Assembly: GCF_004570385.1 (NCBI RefSeq)
Contig: NZ_SPQL01000002.1
Location: 421,290 to 485,289 of the forward strand
Origin: Blastococcus sp. CT_GayMR19
GTDB lineage: Bacteria; Actinomycetota; Actinomycetes; Mycobacteriales; Geodermatophilaceae
Length of the DNA stretch: 64,000 nt
Reading direction: 5' to 3'
A model generated the notes under the pieces. That model saw only the letters and a list, made by a program, of their open reading frames with translations. It was not told the DNA's origin and searched no databases. Shown here one piece after another: positions 1 through 10,359 of the stretch (position 1 is its first letter; each line of letters opens with the position of its first letter). The position numbers and the translations under genes are program-made.

Positions 1-57
1 TCGGTCTACGTTGGCCAGGCATCTGCACGTCACAGCGCGATTGACCTGGAGGTCACC

Positions 58-1176
58 GTGGCGAGCATTCAGGACCGGTGGCGACGCAAGGACCCGATCA
101 CGGGCCGGCTGGTGCCAACAGCCCAGGACGGGCAAGGCCTGCGCTACCGACCTCAGTTCCGCGATCCGTCGGGACGTCAGGTGGCGAAGTCCTTTGCCCT
201 GAAGCGGGACGCCCAGCGCTGGCTCGACGACCAGACGGCGCACGTCACGCGGGGCACCTACGTCGACCCGGGCGCAGGACGCATCACCTTCCGCGAGTTC
301 TACGTCGACTGGTCCAGCCGGCAGGTGTGGGCGCCCGGGACGGTTCTGGCGATGAAGCTGGCCGCCGGTTCGGTGCCGTTCGCGGACGTTCCGCTGCGCT
401 CACTGCGCCGCTCGCACATCGAGGGCTGGATCAAGGGCATGGTCAACCGCGGACTCGCCCCCGGCACTGTCCACACCCGGACCAACAACGTGCGCGCTGT
501 CCTGCGCGGCGCCGTCGCGGACCGGCTCATCTCCAGCGACCCGAGCATCGGGGTCACACTCCCCCGGCGCCGGCGCGCGCAAGCAGCGATGACGCTGCCT
601 ACTGCAGCGCAGGTCGGGGCCGTTCTGACGGCGGCCGACGAACGCTTCCGACCGTTCGTCGCGCTGTGTGCGTTCGCCGGCCTCCGGCTCGGCGAGGCCG
701 CCGGCCTTCGGGTCGAGGACATCGACTTCCTCCGTCGCACTCTCACCGTTACCCGGCAGGTCCAGCGGGCCGGACGAGGTCAGGTCGAGATCCGAGCCCC
801 CAAGTACGGCAGCGAGCGGGTCGTCTTCCTGGCGCCAGGGCTCGTCGACATGCTTGCCGCGCACATCGCTGCTCACCGACTGGAGAACGACTGGATCTTC
901 ACCGGAGAAGGCGACCAGCCACCGCACCAGAACACCGTCGGCCACCGCTGGCGCACCGCCACGGCGGCTGCCGGGGTCCCCGGTCTGCGGATGCACGACC
1001 TCCGGCACTTCTACGCCTCGGGCCTGATCGCTTCCGGATGCGACGTCGTCACCGTGCAGCGCGCCCTCGGGCACGCCTCGGCCACCACGACTCTCTCGAC
1101 CTACTCACACCTGTGGCCGACCGCCGAGGACCGCACGCGGGCGGCCGCTCAGGCCTTGCTCGCAGAATCCTGTTGA
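58..1176 (+). CDS. Tyrosine recombinase (phage-type integrase)
   Basis: Site-specific recombinase of the lambda integrase family, expected to insert and excise a mobile element through a tyrosine-DNA intermediate. The 372-residue protein has an N-terminal arm/core-binding part (residues about 1-170) and a C-terminal catalytic domain. The catalytic set is visible: Arg210 (AGLRLGE), His313 and Arg316 (HDLRHF), His339 (LGHAS) and nucleophile Tyr349 (STYSHLW), so it looks intact. The GTG start is chosen because GGAGGT lies at 48-53, but the same frame stays open to the window edge, so a longer N-terminus is possible. It converges on ychF. Its position at the left edge suggests that an integrated element extends leftward, which cannot be seen here. 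Confidence 0.9.
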   Translation: MASIQDRWRRKDPITGRLVPTAQDGQGLRYRPQFRDPSGRQVAKSFALKRDAQRWLDDQTAHVTRGTYVDPGAGRITFREFYVDWSSRQVWAPGTVLAMKLAAGSVPFADVPLRSLRRSHIEGWIKGMVNRGLAPGTVHTRTNNVRAVLRGAVADRLISSDPSIGVTLPRRRRAQAAMTLPTAAQVGAVLTAADERFRPFVALCAFAGLRLGEAAGLRVEDIDFLRRTLTVTRQVQRAGRGQVEIRAPKYGSERVVFLAPGLVDMLAAHIAAHRLENDWIFTGEGDQPPHQNTVGHRWRTATAAAGVPGLRMHDLRHFYASGLIASGCDVVTVQRALGHASATTTLSTYSHLWPTAEDRTRAAAQALLAESC

Positions 1177-1191
1177 CTGGGTGTTGACTGG
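1171..1191. repeat. Tandem 10-bp direct repeat at the integrase stop codon
   Basis: TGTTGACTGG occurs at 1171-1180 and again at 1182-1191, one base apart. The first copy contains the integrase stop codon. Direct repeats next to an integrase gene can be arm-type binding sites or part of an attachment site. That role is inference, because the other end of the element is not in the window. Confidence 0.5.
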
Positions 1192-1231
1192 AGACATAAT
1201 GCAGGCCGCTGACCTGCGCAAACAGGGCCGC

Positions 1232-2305
<1,074 letters not shown>

Positions 2306-2430
2306 GGGTACTCAGGCTACGTGGGCGGTGACGCCCGCCTTGGCGCGACGGACAGCAGCAGTGTGCGCTGGTCGGCACGAATCTGGCGCAGGACTGCCGA
2401 TCGGCGCACACCCTCGCGCGAGACGGTGAG

Positions 2431-3069
2431 CTACGTGCCGGGGTTCGGCAGCAGTCCGCGCTCGACGGCGACCATCACGGCTCGGGTCCGGTCATCGACG
2501 CCGAGCTTGGCGAAGACCCGCAGCAGGTGGGTCTTCACCGTCGCCTCCCCGATGAACAGCTCCCGGCCGATCTCGGCGTTGGTCAGCCCCCGCGCCACTC
2601 CCGCGAGCACCTCCAGCTCCCGCGGCGTGGGCGCCTCGATCGCCGGCGCCCGCATCCGGGACACCAGCCGTGCCGCCACCGGAGGCGCCAGCACCGTCTC
2701 CCCGCGCGCCGCCGCGCGCACCGCGTCGGCGAGCTGGGGCAGCGGGGTGTCCTTCAGCAGGTAGCCGGTCGCACCCGCCTCCACCGCCCGCACGATGTCG
2801 GCATCGGTGTCGTAGGTCGTCAGCACCAGCACCCGGACGGCGGGGTGCGCCGCCGCGATCCGCTCGGTCGCCGCGACGCCGTCCATGCGCGGCATCCGCA
2901 GATCCATGAGGACGACGTCCGGCGCGTGCTCGGCCACCGCCGCGAGCGCCTCGAGCCCGTCGGCGGCCTCCGCCACGACGTCGATGTCGGGCTGCGCGGC
3001 CAGCCACCCGACGACCCCGCCCCGCACCACCGGATGGTCGTCCACCACCAGCACCCGCACGCTGCTCAC
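2431..3069 (-). CDS. LuxR/NarL-family response regulator
   Basis: Response regulator of a two-component system, 212 residues. The N-terminal receiver domain has the acidic pair Asp10-Asp11, phospho-acceptor Asp56 (LMDLRMP) and the conserved lysine in YLLKD. The C-terminal LuxR-type helix-turn-helix begins near residue 145 (TPRELEVLAGVARGLTNAEIG, then GEATVKTHLLRVFAKLG). The GTG start at 3069 overlaps the stop of the histidine kinase gene by 4 bases (GTGA), so the two are translationally coupled. The next upstream genes in the same operon encode an ABC-2 exporter, which the pair probably controls, as in DesKR- and LiaRS-like systems. Confidence 0.93.
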   Translation of the reverse strand: MSSVRVLVVDDHPVVRGGVVGWLAAQPDIDVVAEAADGLEALAAVAEHAPDVVLMDLRMPRMDGVAATERIAAAHPAVRVLVLTTYDTDADIVRAVEAGATGYLLKDTPLPQLADAVRAAARGETVLAPPVAARLVSRMRAPAIEAPTPRELEVLAGVARGLTNAEIGRELFIGEATVKTHLLRVFAKLGVDDRTRAVMVAVERGLLPNPGT

Positions 3070-4307
3070 CGCGCCGGCACCCGCACGGTCACCCGCGTGC
3101 CCTGACCCGGGGCGGAGACGACGTCCAGCGCCCCGCCCACCTCCTCGGCCCGGTCCCGCAGGCCCGCCAGCCCGACGCCGGGCGCGCCGGCCGGGTCGAA
3201 GCCGATCCCGTCGTCCTCCACGTGCACCGACACCTGTGCCGACTCCCCCGCCCCCACCCGGCTGACCCGCAGCACCACCGCGGTCGCCGACGCGTGCCGG
3301 CGCACGTTGGTCAGGGCTTCCTGCGCCCCGCGCAGCAGCACGACCTCCTCGCTGCGGCTCAGGTCGACGCCGTCCCCGAGCGCCGCCGTGTCCAGCCGTG
3401 TATCCAGGCCGGTCTCCCGTCCGAACCGCTCGACCAACCGGCCCAGGGCCTCCACGAGGGTGGACGAGTCGAGTGCGACCGGCGAGAACGCGGCCACCAT
3501 CGCGCGGGCCTCCGCCAGGTTCTCCCGCGCGACCTCCTCGATCAGCGCGAGTCGCTCCGCCGCGGCCTCCGCGCCGGCCGGCAGGCCGGCCGCCGCCGTC
3601 TGCGCCAGGACGACGATGCTCGTGTAGCCCTGCGCGAGGGTGTCGTGCACCTCGCGGGCGAGCCGCTCCCGCTCCGCGACGATGCCCTGCGCGTGGTGTG
3701 CGGCGGCGAGCTCGGCCCGGGTCCTCTCCAGCTCCTGGATCAGCTCCGCCCGCTGATGACTCTGCTCGAGCACCCGGAACACCCAGATGCCCATCGCGAT
3801 GCTGAAGGTGAGCCCGACGAGGGTTCCCCCCGGCCCGGACAGCGGCTCCTCCCCCTGGGTCCAGTCGATCACCGGCCCGAGCGTGCTGGCGAGCGCCAGC
3901 GCCACCGTCCAGAGCACCCCCCGCCGCAGGGACTCGGCCAGGAACCAGACGTGCGTGTAGCCCAGGAAGAGCAGGAACAGCAGCGACGGCTCCTCCCAGG
4001 CGAGCACGCCGAACACGAGGACCAGGACGACCAGGTAGGCGTTCGCCCGCCGGCCGTCCCGGCTGCTGAGAGCCGGGGCACCGAGGAGGAGATAGGCCAG
4101 CGCGAGCACGCCTGACGCCGTCAGGAGGAGCGCCCGGGAGCCGTCGACCGGGGCGAGCACGATGGTCGCCACCGCGATGCCCATGAGCACGACGAAGACG
4201 ACGTGCAGTCCGACGACGGTGACGCGCCAGCCGCGCGCGGACAGCGGCCGACCGCCGCCGACGTCCTCGCACGAGGGGTCGACGGCGGCGGCAGGGGTCA
4301 CGGTCAC
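3066..4307 (-). CDS. Sensor histidine kinase (HisKA_3 type)
   Basis: Membrane sensor kinase of 413 residues, cognate to the overlapping response regulator. Five or six hydrophobic segments lie between residues 30 and 180, with little extracytoplasmic sequence, a design seen in sensors of membrane stress. A HisKA_3 dimerisation segment follows with phospho-acceptor His221 (REVHDTLAQG). The C-terminal ATPase domain shows EALTNVRRHA, DDGIGFD and GLAGLRDRAEEVGG. I place the start at the GTG at 4307, which overlaps the permease stop by 4 bases; the longer open frame upstream runs through the permease gene and is not coding. The stimulus is unknown. Confidence 0.9.
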   Translation of the reverse strand: MTVTPAAAVDPSCEDVGGGRPLSARGWRVTVVGLHVVFVVLMGIAVATIVLAPVDGSRALLLTASGVLALAYLLLGAPALSSRDGRRANAYLVVLVLVFGVLAWEEPSLLFLLFLGYTHVWFLAESLRRGVLWTVALALASTLGPVIDWTQGEEPLSGPGGTLVGLTFSIAMGIWVFRVLEQSHQRAELIQELERTRAELAAAHHAQGIVAERERLAREVHDTLAQGYTSIVVLAQTAAAGLPAGAEAAAERLALIEEVARENLAEARAMVAAFSPVALDSSTLVEALGRLVERFGRETGLDTRLDTAALGDGVDLSRSEEVVLLRGAQEALTNVRRHASATAVVLRVSRVGAGESAQVSVHVEDDGIGFDPAGAPGVGLAGLRDRAEEVGGALDVVSAPGQGTRVTVRVPAR

Positions 4308-5124
4308 CCGTCGGCCCGACGCCAGCGGAACGTCCGCACGCACACCACGGCACCGATGATCACCCATGCGGCAAGGACCAGGGCCGTCCTGCCGTGTTCC
4401 CATCCCCCGGCGATCTCGAAGGCACCGGCCTGATCGGGAAGGAACGCTGAGCGCATCCCCTGGGTCAGCCACTTCAGCGGGAAGAGGGCAGCGAACTGCT
4501 GCATCCAGCCCGGCAGCTCGAGGAAGCCGAAGAAGACCCCCGAGAAGAACTGCAGCACGAGCGCGAACGCGGACACCCCGGTGCCGACGGACGCGGCGCT
4601 GCCGGGCAGCGCCGAGACCGCGACACCGAGCACCGTGCCGGCCAGCGCCCCCAGCGCCGCCACCCATCCGAACGTGACCCAGTGGGAGAGATCGACCGGC
4701 AGCGGGACGTCGTAGCCGTAGCGGGCCACGGGCAGCAGCAGCGCGAGCTGCGCGGCGGTGGTGACCAGCACCTGGCCGGCCTTGCCCGCGAAGTAGGCCA
4801 CTGCCGGCGTACCGAGCAGCTGCAGCCGCTCCAGCTGGCCGGTCTCGCGCTCCTCGGCGATCGAGATCCCGACCGCCTGGAAGCTGGTGAGCATCATGCC
4901 CGTGGCCGCGATCCCGGCCAGGAAGTACTGGGTGAACGGGATGTCGCCGGGCCGCTCGTCGCCGCCCAGGATGGCCGCGAAGATCACCAGCATGACCACC
5001 GGATAGGCGAAGGAGAACACCACCTGCTGCCGCGCCCGGAAGAAGAGCCGCAGCTCCAGCCGCACCCGGGCGAGCGCGATCCGGGCGGCGGACGGCGGGG
5101 CGGGACGGTCGGTCAGGACGGCGG

Positions 5125-5128
<4 letters not shown>
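4304..5128 (-). CDS. ABC-2 type transporter permease
   Basis: Membrane subunit (274 residues) of an ABC exporter, with about six predicted transmembrane helices and the ABC-2 layout: FSFAYPVVMLVIFAAILGG near residue 40, then ERETGQLERLQLLGTP in the cytoplasmic loop, then paired helices and a conserved C-terminal LPGWMQQFAALFPLKWLTQGM. The ATG at 5128 overlaps the stop codon of the ATPase gene (ATGA). Together with the ATPase it forms an exporter, possibly for a drug or lipid. The downstream overlap with the sensor kinase suggests that the sensor monitors the exporter or its substrate. The substrate cannot be told from sequence. Confidence 0.9.
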
Positions 5129-6039
<911 letters not shown>

Positions 6040-6072
6040 GGGACGACCCTGCTGCGCCGACAGCACTCTCCG

Positions 6073-6116
6073 GGACCACCGACCCGTTGGTCCGCCGTCC
6101 ACCGACCGGTGGACGG
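6073..6116. promoter_or_regulatory. Two adjacent inverted repeats upstream of the ABC/two-component operon
   Basis: GGACCA at 6073-6078 pairs with TGGTCC at 6088-6093. A second perfect inverted repeat, CCGTCCACCG-AC-CGGTGGACGG, covers 6095-6116. They lie between the start of the leftward ABC operon (6039) and the end of the leftward ANTAR gene (6146). They could be operator sites for the operon's own regulator or a transcription terminator; no T-tract follows. Confidence 0.45.
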
Positions 6117-6145
6117 TGGATCACCTGCCCTGGGGTGAGCGATGC

Positions 6146-6895
6146 TCAGCGGTTGCTGGTGCCCCCGGACCGCTCGAGCACGAGGCCGGCGGACAGCCGA
6201 CGGGCCACGACCGCCTCGGCCACGGCGGTGAGACGCAGGTTGTGATCACGGGCGTAGCGCCGGAGGGCCGCGAAGGCGTCCTCCATCGGCAGCAAACCCT
6301 GCTGCGCAAGGACACCCTTGGCCTGTTCCAAGACGATCCGGCTGGTCAGGGCGGTCTGGAGCTGTTCGTTCACACTTCTCTGGTCCGTCGTCGCCTTGTC
6401 CTGAACGAGTGCGACGCTCGCGACGTCGGCGAGCGCCTGCCCCAGCGACAGGTCATCGGGATCCAGGGGGCCGGCGCTCGTCCCGAACAGACCCAATGCG
6501 CCGAGCACCGTGTCGCGCAGGCGCATCGGCACGGCGTGAACACTGACGAAGCCGGCCTCCAGCGCCGCAGGCGTGAACAGCGGCCAGCGATCGATCTCCT
6601 CGCGCAGGTCCGGCGCACTCACGGGTGCCCCGTCGAGGTAGCAGTCCCGACAAGGGCCGTCGGACCGCTGCACCTGGAACAGCTCCAGCTGCCTGGTGCG
6701 CTCCGACGACGCGGCCATCACGTGCAGCACCCCACGGCCGTCGGCGAGCAGCAGCCCGGCCGAGGCGACGTCGAGCAGGAGCGCACAGTCCGCAGTCAGG
6801 TTGCTGAGCAGATCGACGACGTCGTAACCATTGACGAGACTGCTGGCGAGGTCGACGAACGCCCGGGTGACGTCGCGCTCGCGTGACACGCTCAT
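6146..6895 (-). CDS. GAF and ANTAR domain-containing protein
   Basis: Probable signal-responsive antitermination regulator, 249 residues. A GAF sensor domain spans about residues 15-170, with the motif DGPCRDCYLDGAPVSAPDL. A C-terminal ANTAR RNA-binding domain follows at about 180-240 (SRIVLEQAKGVLAQQGLLPMEDAF). ANTAR proteins bind paired RNA hairpins near terminators. The ATG overlaps the stop of the upstream GAF-ANTAR gene by 4 bases, so the two are co-translated and may form a heterodimer. The ligand of the GAF domain is unknown. Confidence 0.88.
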   Translation of the reverse strand: MSVSRERDVTRAFVDLASSLVNGYDVVDLLSNLTADCALLLDVASAGLLLADGRGVLHVMAASSERTRQLELFQVQRSDGPCRDCYLDGAPVSAPDLREEIDRWPLFTPAALEAGFVSVHAVPMRLRDTVLGALGLFGTSAGPLDPDDLSLGQALADVASVALVQDKATTDQRSVNEQLQTALTSRIVLEQAKGVLAQQGLLPMEDAFAALRRYARDHNLRLTAVAEAVVARRLSAGLVLERSGGTSNR

Positions 6896-7692
6896 CGGGA
6901 TCGTTCCGTCCTACCGTCCGGTCCCAGCCAGTCGCCGGGTTCCAGGGATACGCGGCCCTCCACGATCCCCCAGGCCGTTTCGGCTGCGGTCATGCCGTGC
7001 GAGAACGCGTACGCCCGCAGCCGCACGAGTGCCTCCGCCGGGCCGATGTCCAACGCGCCGATCAGCATCCCCGTCGCCTGGTAGACCTCCACCCGGGAGA
7101 GCGACGCGAGCTGCTCCCATCCGTCGCCGCCTCGGGCTGCGACGTCCCACTCGAGATCGGAACCCATCAGGTCCAGCAGCGGCAGCGCCGCGAGCTCGGC
7201 AGCGAGCAGCCCGCCGGTCAGTGCGGCAGCGCTGAGCTGACCCCGGCGCCGCCGGAAGAGGTCCAGTGCCCCGATCTGCTGCGAGGCGATCGTCACCGGC
7301 AGCGCGAACACGGCATTCACGCCCGACTTCAGGAGCGCTCCGGTGAACGCCGGCCAACGGTCCTCGGAAGGATCGTCCAGATCCGCGACCAGCACAGGGC
7401 CTCCTTGCCGGACCGCATCCAGGCACGGTCCCTCGCCGAAGGTGAACTGCAGCTCATCCAGCTGTCGGCTCATCGCCCCGCTGGAGCCGAACGTCCCCTG
7501 GGTGCTCCCGTCATGGGCGAGCGAGACCGACGCCCCGTCCACCTCGAGCAGCTCGACGCAGGCAGTACAGAGCCGATCCGCGGCCCCGAGCGCGTTCTCG
7601 GCACCGGACATGGCCTCGGCCAGCGTCGCCCGCAGTCGTTCGTCGTCCCCGATCGCTGCCTCCCTGCCCTGCGGAGCACTGTCCCACGACAC
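6892..7692 (-). CDS. GAF and ANTAR domain-containing protein
   Basis: Second GAF-ANTAR protein, 266 residues, in the same operon. The GAF domain (about residues 30-175) carries GEGPCLDAVRQGGPVLVADL, the same GPC-x(6)-G-x-x-V motif as its neighbours. The ANTAR part (about 190-250) reads SRVEVYQATGMLIGALDIGPAEALVRLRAYAF. The start is a GTG at 7692 without a strong ribosome binding site, so the exact start is less certain. Such proteins are numerous in actinobacteria; targets are usually unknown. Confidence 0.85.
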   Translation of the reverse strand: MSWDSAPQGREAAIGDDERLRATLAEAMSGAENALGAADRLCTACVELLEVDGASVSLAHDGSTQGTFGSSGAMSRQLDELQFTFGEGPCLDAVRQGGPVLVADLDDPSEDRWPAFTGALLKSGVNAVFALPVTIASQQIGALDLFRRRRGQLSAAALTGGLLAAELAALPLLDLMGSDLEWDVAARGGDGWEQLASLSRVEVYQATGMLIGALDIGPAEALVRLRAYAFSHGMTAAETAWGIVEGRVSLEPGDWLGPDGRTERSR

Positions 7693-7712
7693 TCATGCGG
7701 ACGACGAACCTC

Positions 7713-8105
7713 TCACGGCGTCCGAGCACGCCCGCAGCCAGGACGTCCCGGACGGGGGCCGATCGACATGGCCGCCGCGCCGCGGCGTGTCGTCAATCTG
7801 CTGTGCAGGCGGGAGAGCAGCGGCGACATCCCGCGCATCTCCACTTGTACACCTGCCTGCAACGCGACGTCGACAGCCGCGAGCAGCGCACGAACGCCGG
7901 CCGAGTTGCAGAACTCCAGGTCGGTGAGATCCAGGATCAGCAATCGGGGACCGTAGGCGAGGGCCGCGGTCAGCTGTTCCCGCAACCGCGGAGCCGTCAC
8001 CCAATCAGCCTCACCGGCCACGACCACGACCAGACGTGGCCCAGCGGCGACGGGTGACACGCACAGCTCCGGGGTCCGGCGTTCGAGCGGCGGGCTGCTG
8101 ACCAT
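7713..8105 (-). CDS. STAS-domain anti-sigma factor antagonist
   Basis: Small cytoplasmic protein (130 residues) of the SpoIIAA/RsbV class. The core motif LDLTDLEFCNSAGVRALL contains the serine (N-S-A-G) that is normally phosphorylated by an anti-sigma kinase. The ATG at 8105 is preferred over an upstream GTG because AAGGAG precedes it at a 6-base spacing. It lies just upstream of the two GAF-ANTAR genes (20 bases apart, same strand), so it is probably part of one stress-signalling operon. No anti-sigma kinase is encoded nearby. Confidence 0.85.
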   Translation of the reverse strand: MVSSPPLERRTPELCVSPVAAGPRLVVVVAGEADWVTAPRLREQLTAALAYGPRLLILDLTDLEFCNSAGVRALLAAVDVALQAGVQVEMRGMSPLLSRLHSRLTTRRGAAAMSIGPRPGRPGCGRARTP

Positions 8106-8291
8106 GACCGGCTCCTTCAGGGACACCACACGAGGTGGACGTCACCAGGGTCCGGAGCGACAGCGCCGACGATGCGGCGGTGATTCGAGGCTACGACGAT
8201 GCCACGGATCTGTCGCCGTACCTCGGCCTACCCATTTCTGTCCGGTCCGGCGACCGCGGAGTGCGACGGGGCTGCTCCGCACCGCGGGCGT

Positions 8292-10211
8292 TCAGGCCGC
8301 ACCCAGGTCTTCCTCGACAGCTGCGCGCTGCTGCCCGGTGCCCTGCGGCGCATGCTCGCCCGTCAGCCCCGGACGAGGCACCGAGAAGTCGAGGCCGGTG
8401 CGAAGGAGCGCCAGGATGCTCGAAGCCGGCACCGGGTGGCTGTAGAGGAATCCCTGGGCGTGCTCGCAGCCGATGCCGGCGACCGCGTCGTGCTGCTGCT
8501 CGGTCTCGATGCCCTCCGCGGTGACCGTCAGGCCCAGGACGTGTGCGAGGTTGCTGACCGCCGCCACGATGGCCGCCCCCGAGGGGTCGTGCCCGATGTC
8601 GGCGACGAAACCCTGGTCGATCTTGATCGTGTCCACGGGGAAGCGCCGCAGGTAGCCCAGGGAGCAGTAGCCCGACCCGAAATCGTCCAACGCCAGCCGC
8701 ACACCCATCCCCTTCAGGTCGGCCAGGACGCTGGTGGCCCGGTTGCCGTCCTCGATGAAGACGCCCTCCGTCAGCTCCAGCACCAGGGCGGCCGGATCCA
8801 TCCGGGTCGCATCGAGGATCTTCGCCACGGTCGTGGCGAAACCTGCACTCATGAGCTGGCGGACCGAGATGTTCACCGACACGTCGAGCGGCTGACCGGG
8901 ATGCGCGGCCAGCCAGCGGCCCCGGTCGCGACAGCTGCGCTCCAGGACCCAGGCGCCGATGCCGCTGATCAGGCCGTTCTGCTCAGCGATGCTGACGGTG
9001 GTCAGGGCCGGGACCGCACCGTGTGTCGGGTGGGTCCAGCGCAGCAGTGCCTCGGCACCGACCAGAGCACCGTCGGCAGTGCGCACGATGGGCTGGTATG
9101 CCAGGTCCAGATGACCACCGGCCATTGCCGAGCGCAGGTCCCGGTCGAGGCGGTTGCGGTCGCCGGCACTGCTCGCGCCGCGCAGGTCGATCACGTGATG
9201 AGTGGCCCCGCCGAGGCGCTTGGCCTGGTACATCGCGAGATCGGCATGGGTGATCAGCTGGTCGGTGACGGTCTCACCCGGACCCGAGTAGGCGATGCCC
9301 ACGCTCACGGTCATCGCCACCTGGGTGCCGGCCAGGTCGAACGGCTGCGCGAACGCCTCGTCCACCCGCCTCGCCAGGCTGACGACGTCGCTGACGTGCG
9401 CCAGGTCCTCGCACAGGATGACGAACTCGTCTCCCGACACCCGGGCCAGGGTGTCGCCCGGACGGACGACGGCGGACAGGCGGCGGGCCACCGCGATCAG
9501 CAACTCGTCACCGAACGGATGGCCGTAGGTGTCATTGACCCACTTGAACCGGTCGAGGTCGGCAAAGAGCACCGCAGCCTGGCTGTGCGATCGGTGGGCC
9601 CGCTGGGCAGCGTGCTCGAGCCGCTGCTGCAGCAGCACGCGATTCGGCAATCCGGTCAGCGCGTCGTGCAGCGCGCTGGTCCGGAACCGGTCGGAGATCT
9701 CCAGGGCTTCCTGGCGCGCCTGCGCGTTGAGCAGGTACGCCGCCGCGACGTCGGCAAGGGTCTGCGCCGCCGCCATGTCCCTCGGATCCAGCACCCCAGG
9801 GGTGTCGCGGTACAGATCCAGCGCGCCGAGCCGGCCGTCACCGTGCCGCAGCGGGAACGCGAAGACCGCACCCATGCCCGCCGCCAACGCCGCTGGAGCG
9901 AACTCGGGAAAGCGGTCGTCGCGCCGCATGTCGGGCACCGACACCGCCTCCCCCGTCTGGTAAGCGACCAGGCAGGGCCCCTGTCCGAGTTGGGTCTGCA
10001 GCCGCTCGAAATCCAGAGCGTCGGCGTCCGACGCCGCGACGTAATGCGGAGCCATCCCCGGCGAGATCAGCGTCACGCCCGCCGCGGTCACCGCCAGGAC
10101 GTCGACGATCCGTTCCACGAGGTGATCGAGGATCCCCTGGATCGGGAAGTCGGTGATCAGGGTGCGGGCGAAATCGCTCAGCACCGACGACAGCGTGTCT
10201 TCGTCAACCAC
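8292..10211 (-). CDS. GAF-GGDEF-EAL cyclic-di-GMP turnover protein
   Basis: Bifunctional-looking c-di-GMP enzyme of 639 residues. An N-terminal GAF domain (about residues 20-165) has the motif GQGPCLVAYQTGEAVSVPDM. The GGDEF domain carries SGDEF as its signature, with RPGD five residues upstream forming an inhibitory I-site. The EAL domain appears complete (AEALLRW, LELTEG, LDDFGSGY, TIKIDQGF, TAEGIET), so phosphodiesterase activity is likely; cyclase activity with SGDEF is possible. The GTG at 10211 has GGAG at a good distance. An alternative TTG at 10280 lacks a ribosome binding site. c-di-GMP often controls motility, which fits the flagellar locus further on. Confidence 0.88.
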   Translation of the reverse strand: MVDEDTLSSVLSDFARTLITDFPIQGILDHLVERIVDVLAVTAAGVTLISPGMAPHYVAASDADALDFERLQTQLGQGPCLVAYQTGEAVSVPDMRRDDRFPEFAPAALAAGMGAVFAFPLRHGDGRLGALDLYRDTPGVLDPRDMAAAQTLADVAAAYLLNAQARQEALEISDRFRTSALHDALTGLPNRVLLQQRLEHAAQRAHRSHSQAAVLFADLDRFKWVNDTYGHPFGDELLIAVARRLSAVVRPGDTLARVSGDEFVILCEDLAHVSDVVSLARRVDEAFAQPFDLAGTQVAMTVSVGIAYSGPGETVTDQLITHADLAMYQAKRLGGATHHVIDLRGASSAGDRNRLDRDLRSAMAGGHLDLAYQPIVRTADGALVGAEALLRWTHPTHGAVPALTTVSIAEQNGLISGIGAWVLERSCRDRGRWLAAHPGQPLDVSVNISVRQLMSAGFATTVAKILDATRMDPAALVLELTEGVFIEDGNRATSVLADLKGMGVRLALDDFGSGYCSLGYLRRFPVDTIKIDQGFVADIGHDPSGAAIVAAVSNLAHVLGLTVTAEGIETEQQHDAVAGIGCEHAQGFLYSHPVPASSILALLRTGLDFSVPRPGLTGEHAPQGTGQQRAAVEEDLGAA

Positions 10212-10359
10212 GGTCGCTCCAGCCCACGGGAAGAAGGCCCGCGGGATCTGGACGGGGCACGCCAGCGGCGTGGTGACCAAACGGTACGACGCCGATCAGC
10301 CAGAAGCAGCGCGCCACGGACACCTGCGGCTCAGCGGAGTCCGGCCAGGACCGAGCGGC

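Noticed and set aside
1..57. Tail of an excisionase gene before the integrase
   Set aside because: Too short to judge; the only suitable frame gives about 13 residues without excisionase features.
10212..10280. Longer start (TTG at 10280) for the GAF-GGDEF-EAL protein
   Set aside because: No ribosome binding site is present there, while the GTG at 10211 has GGAG at a suitable distance.
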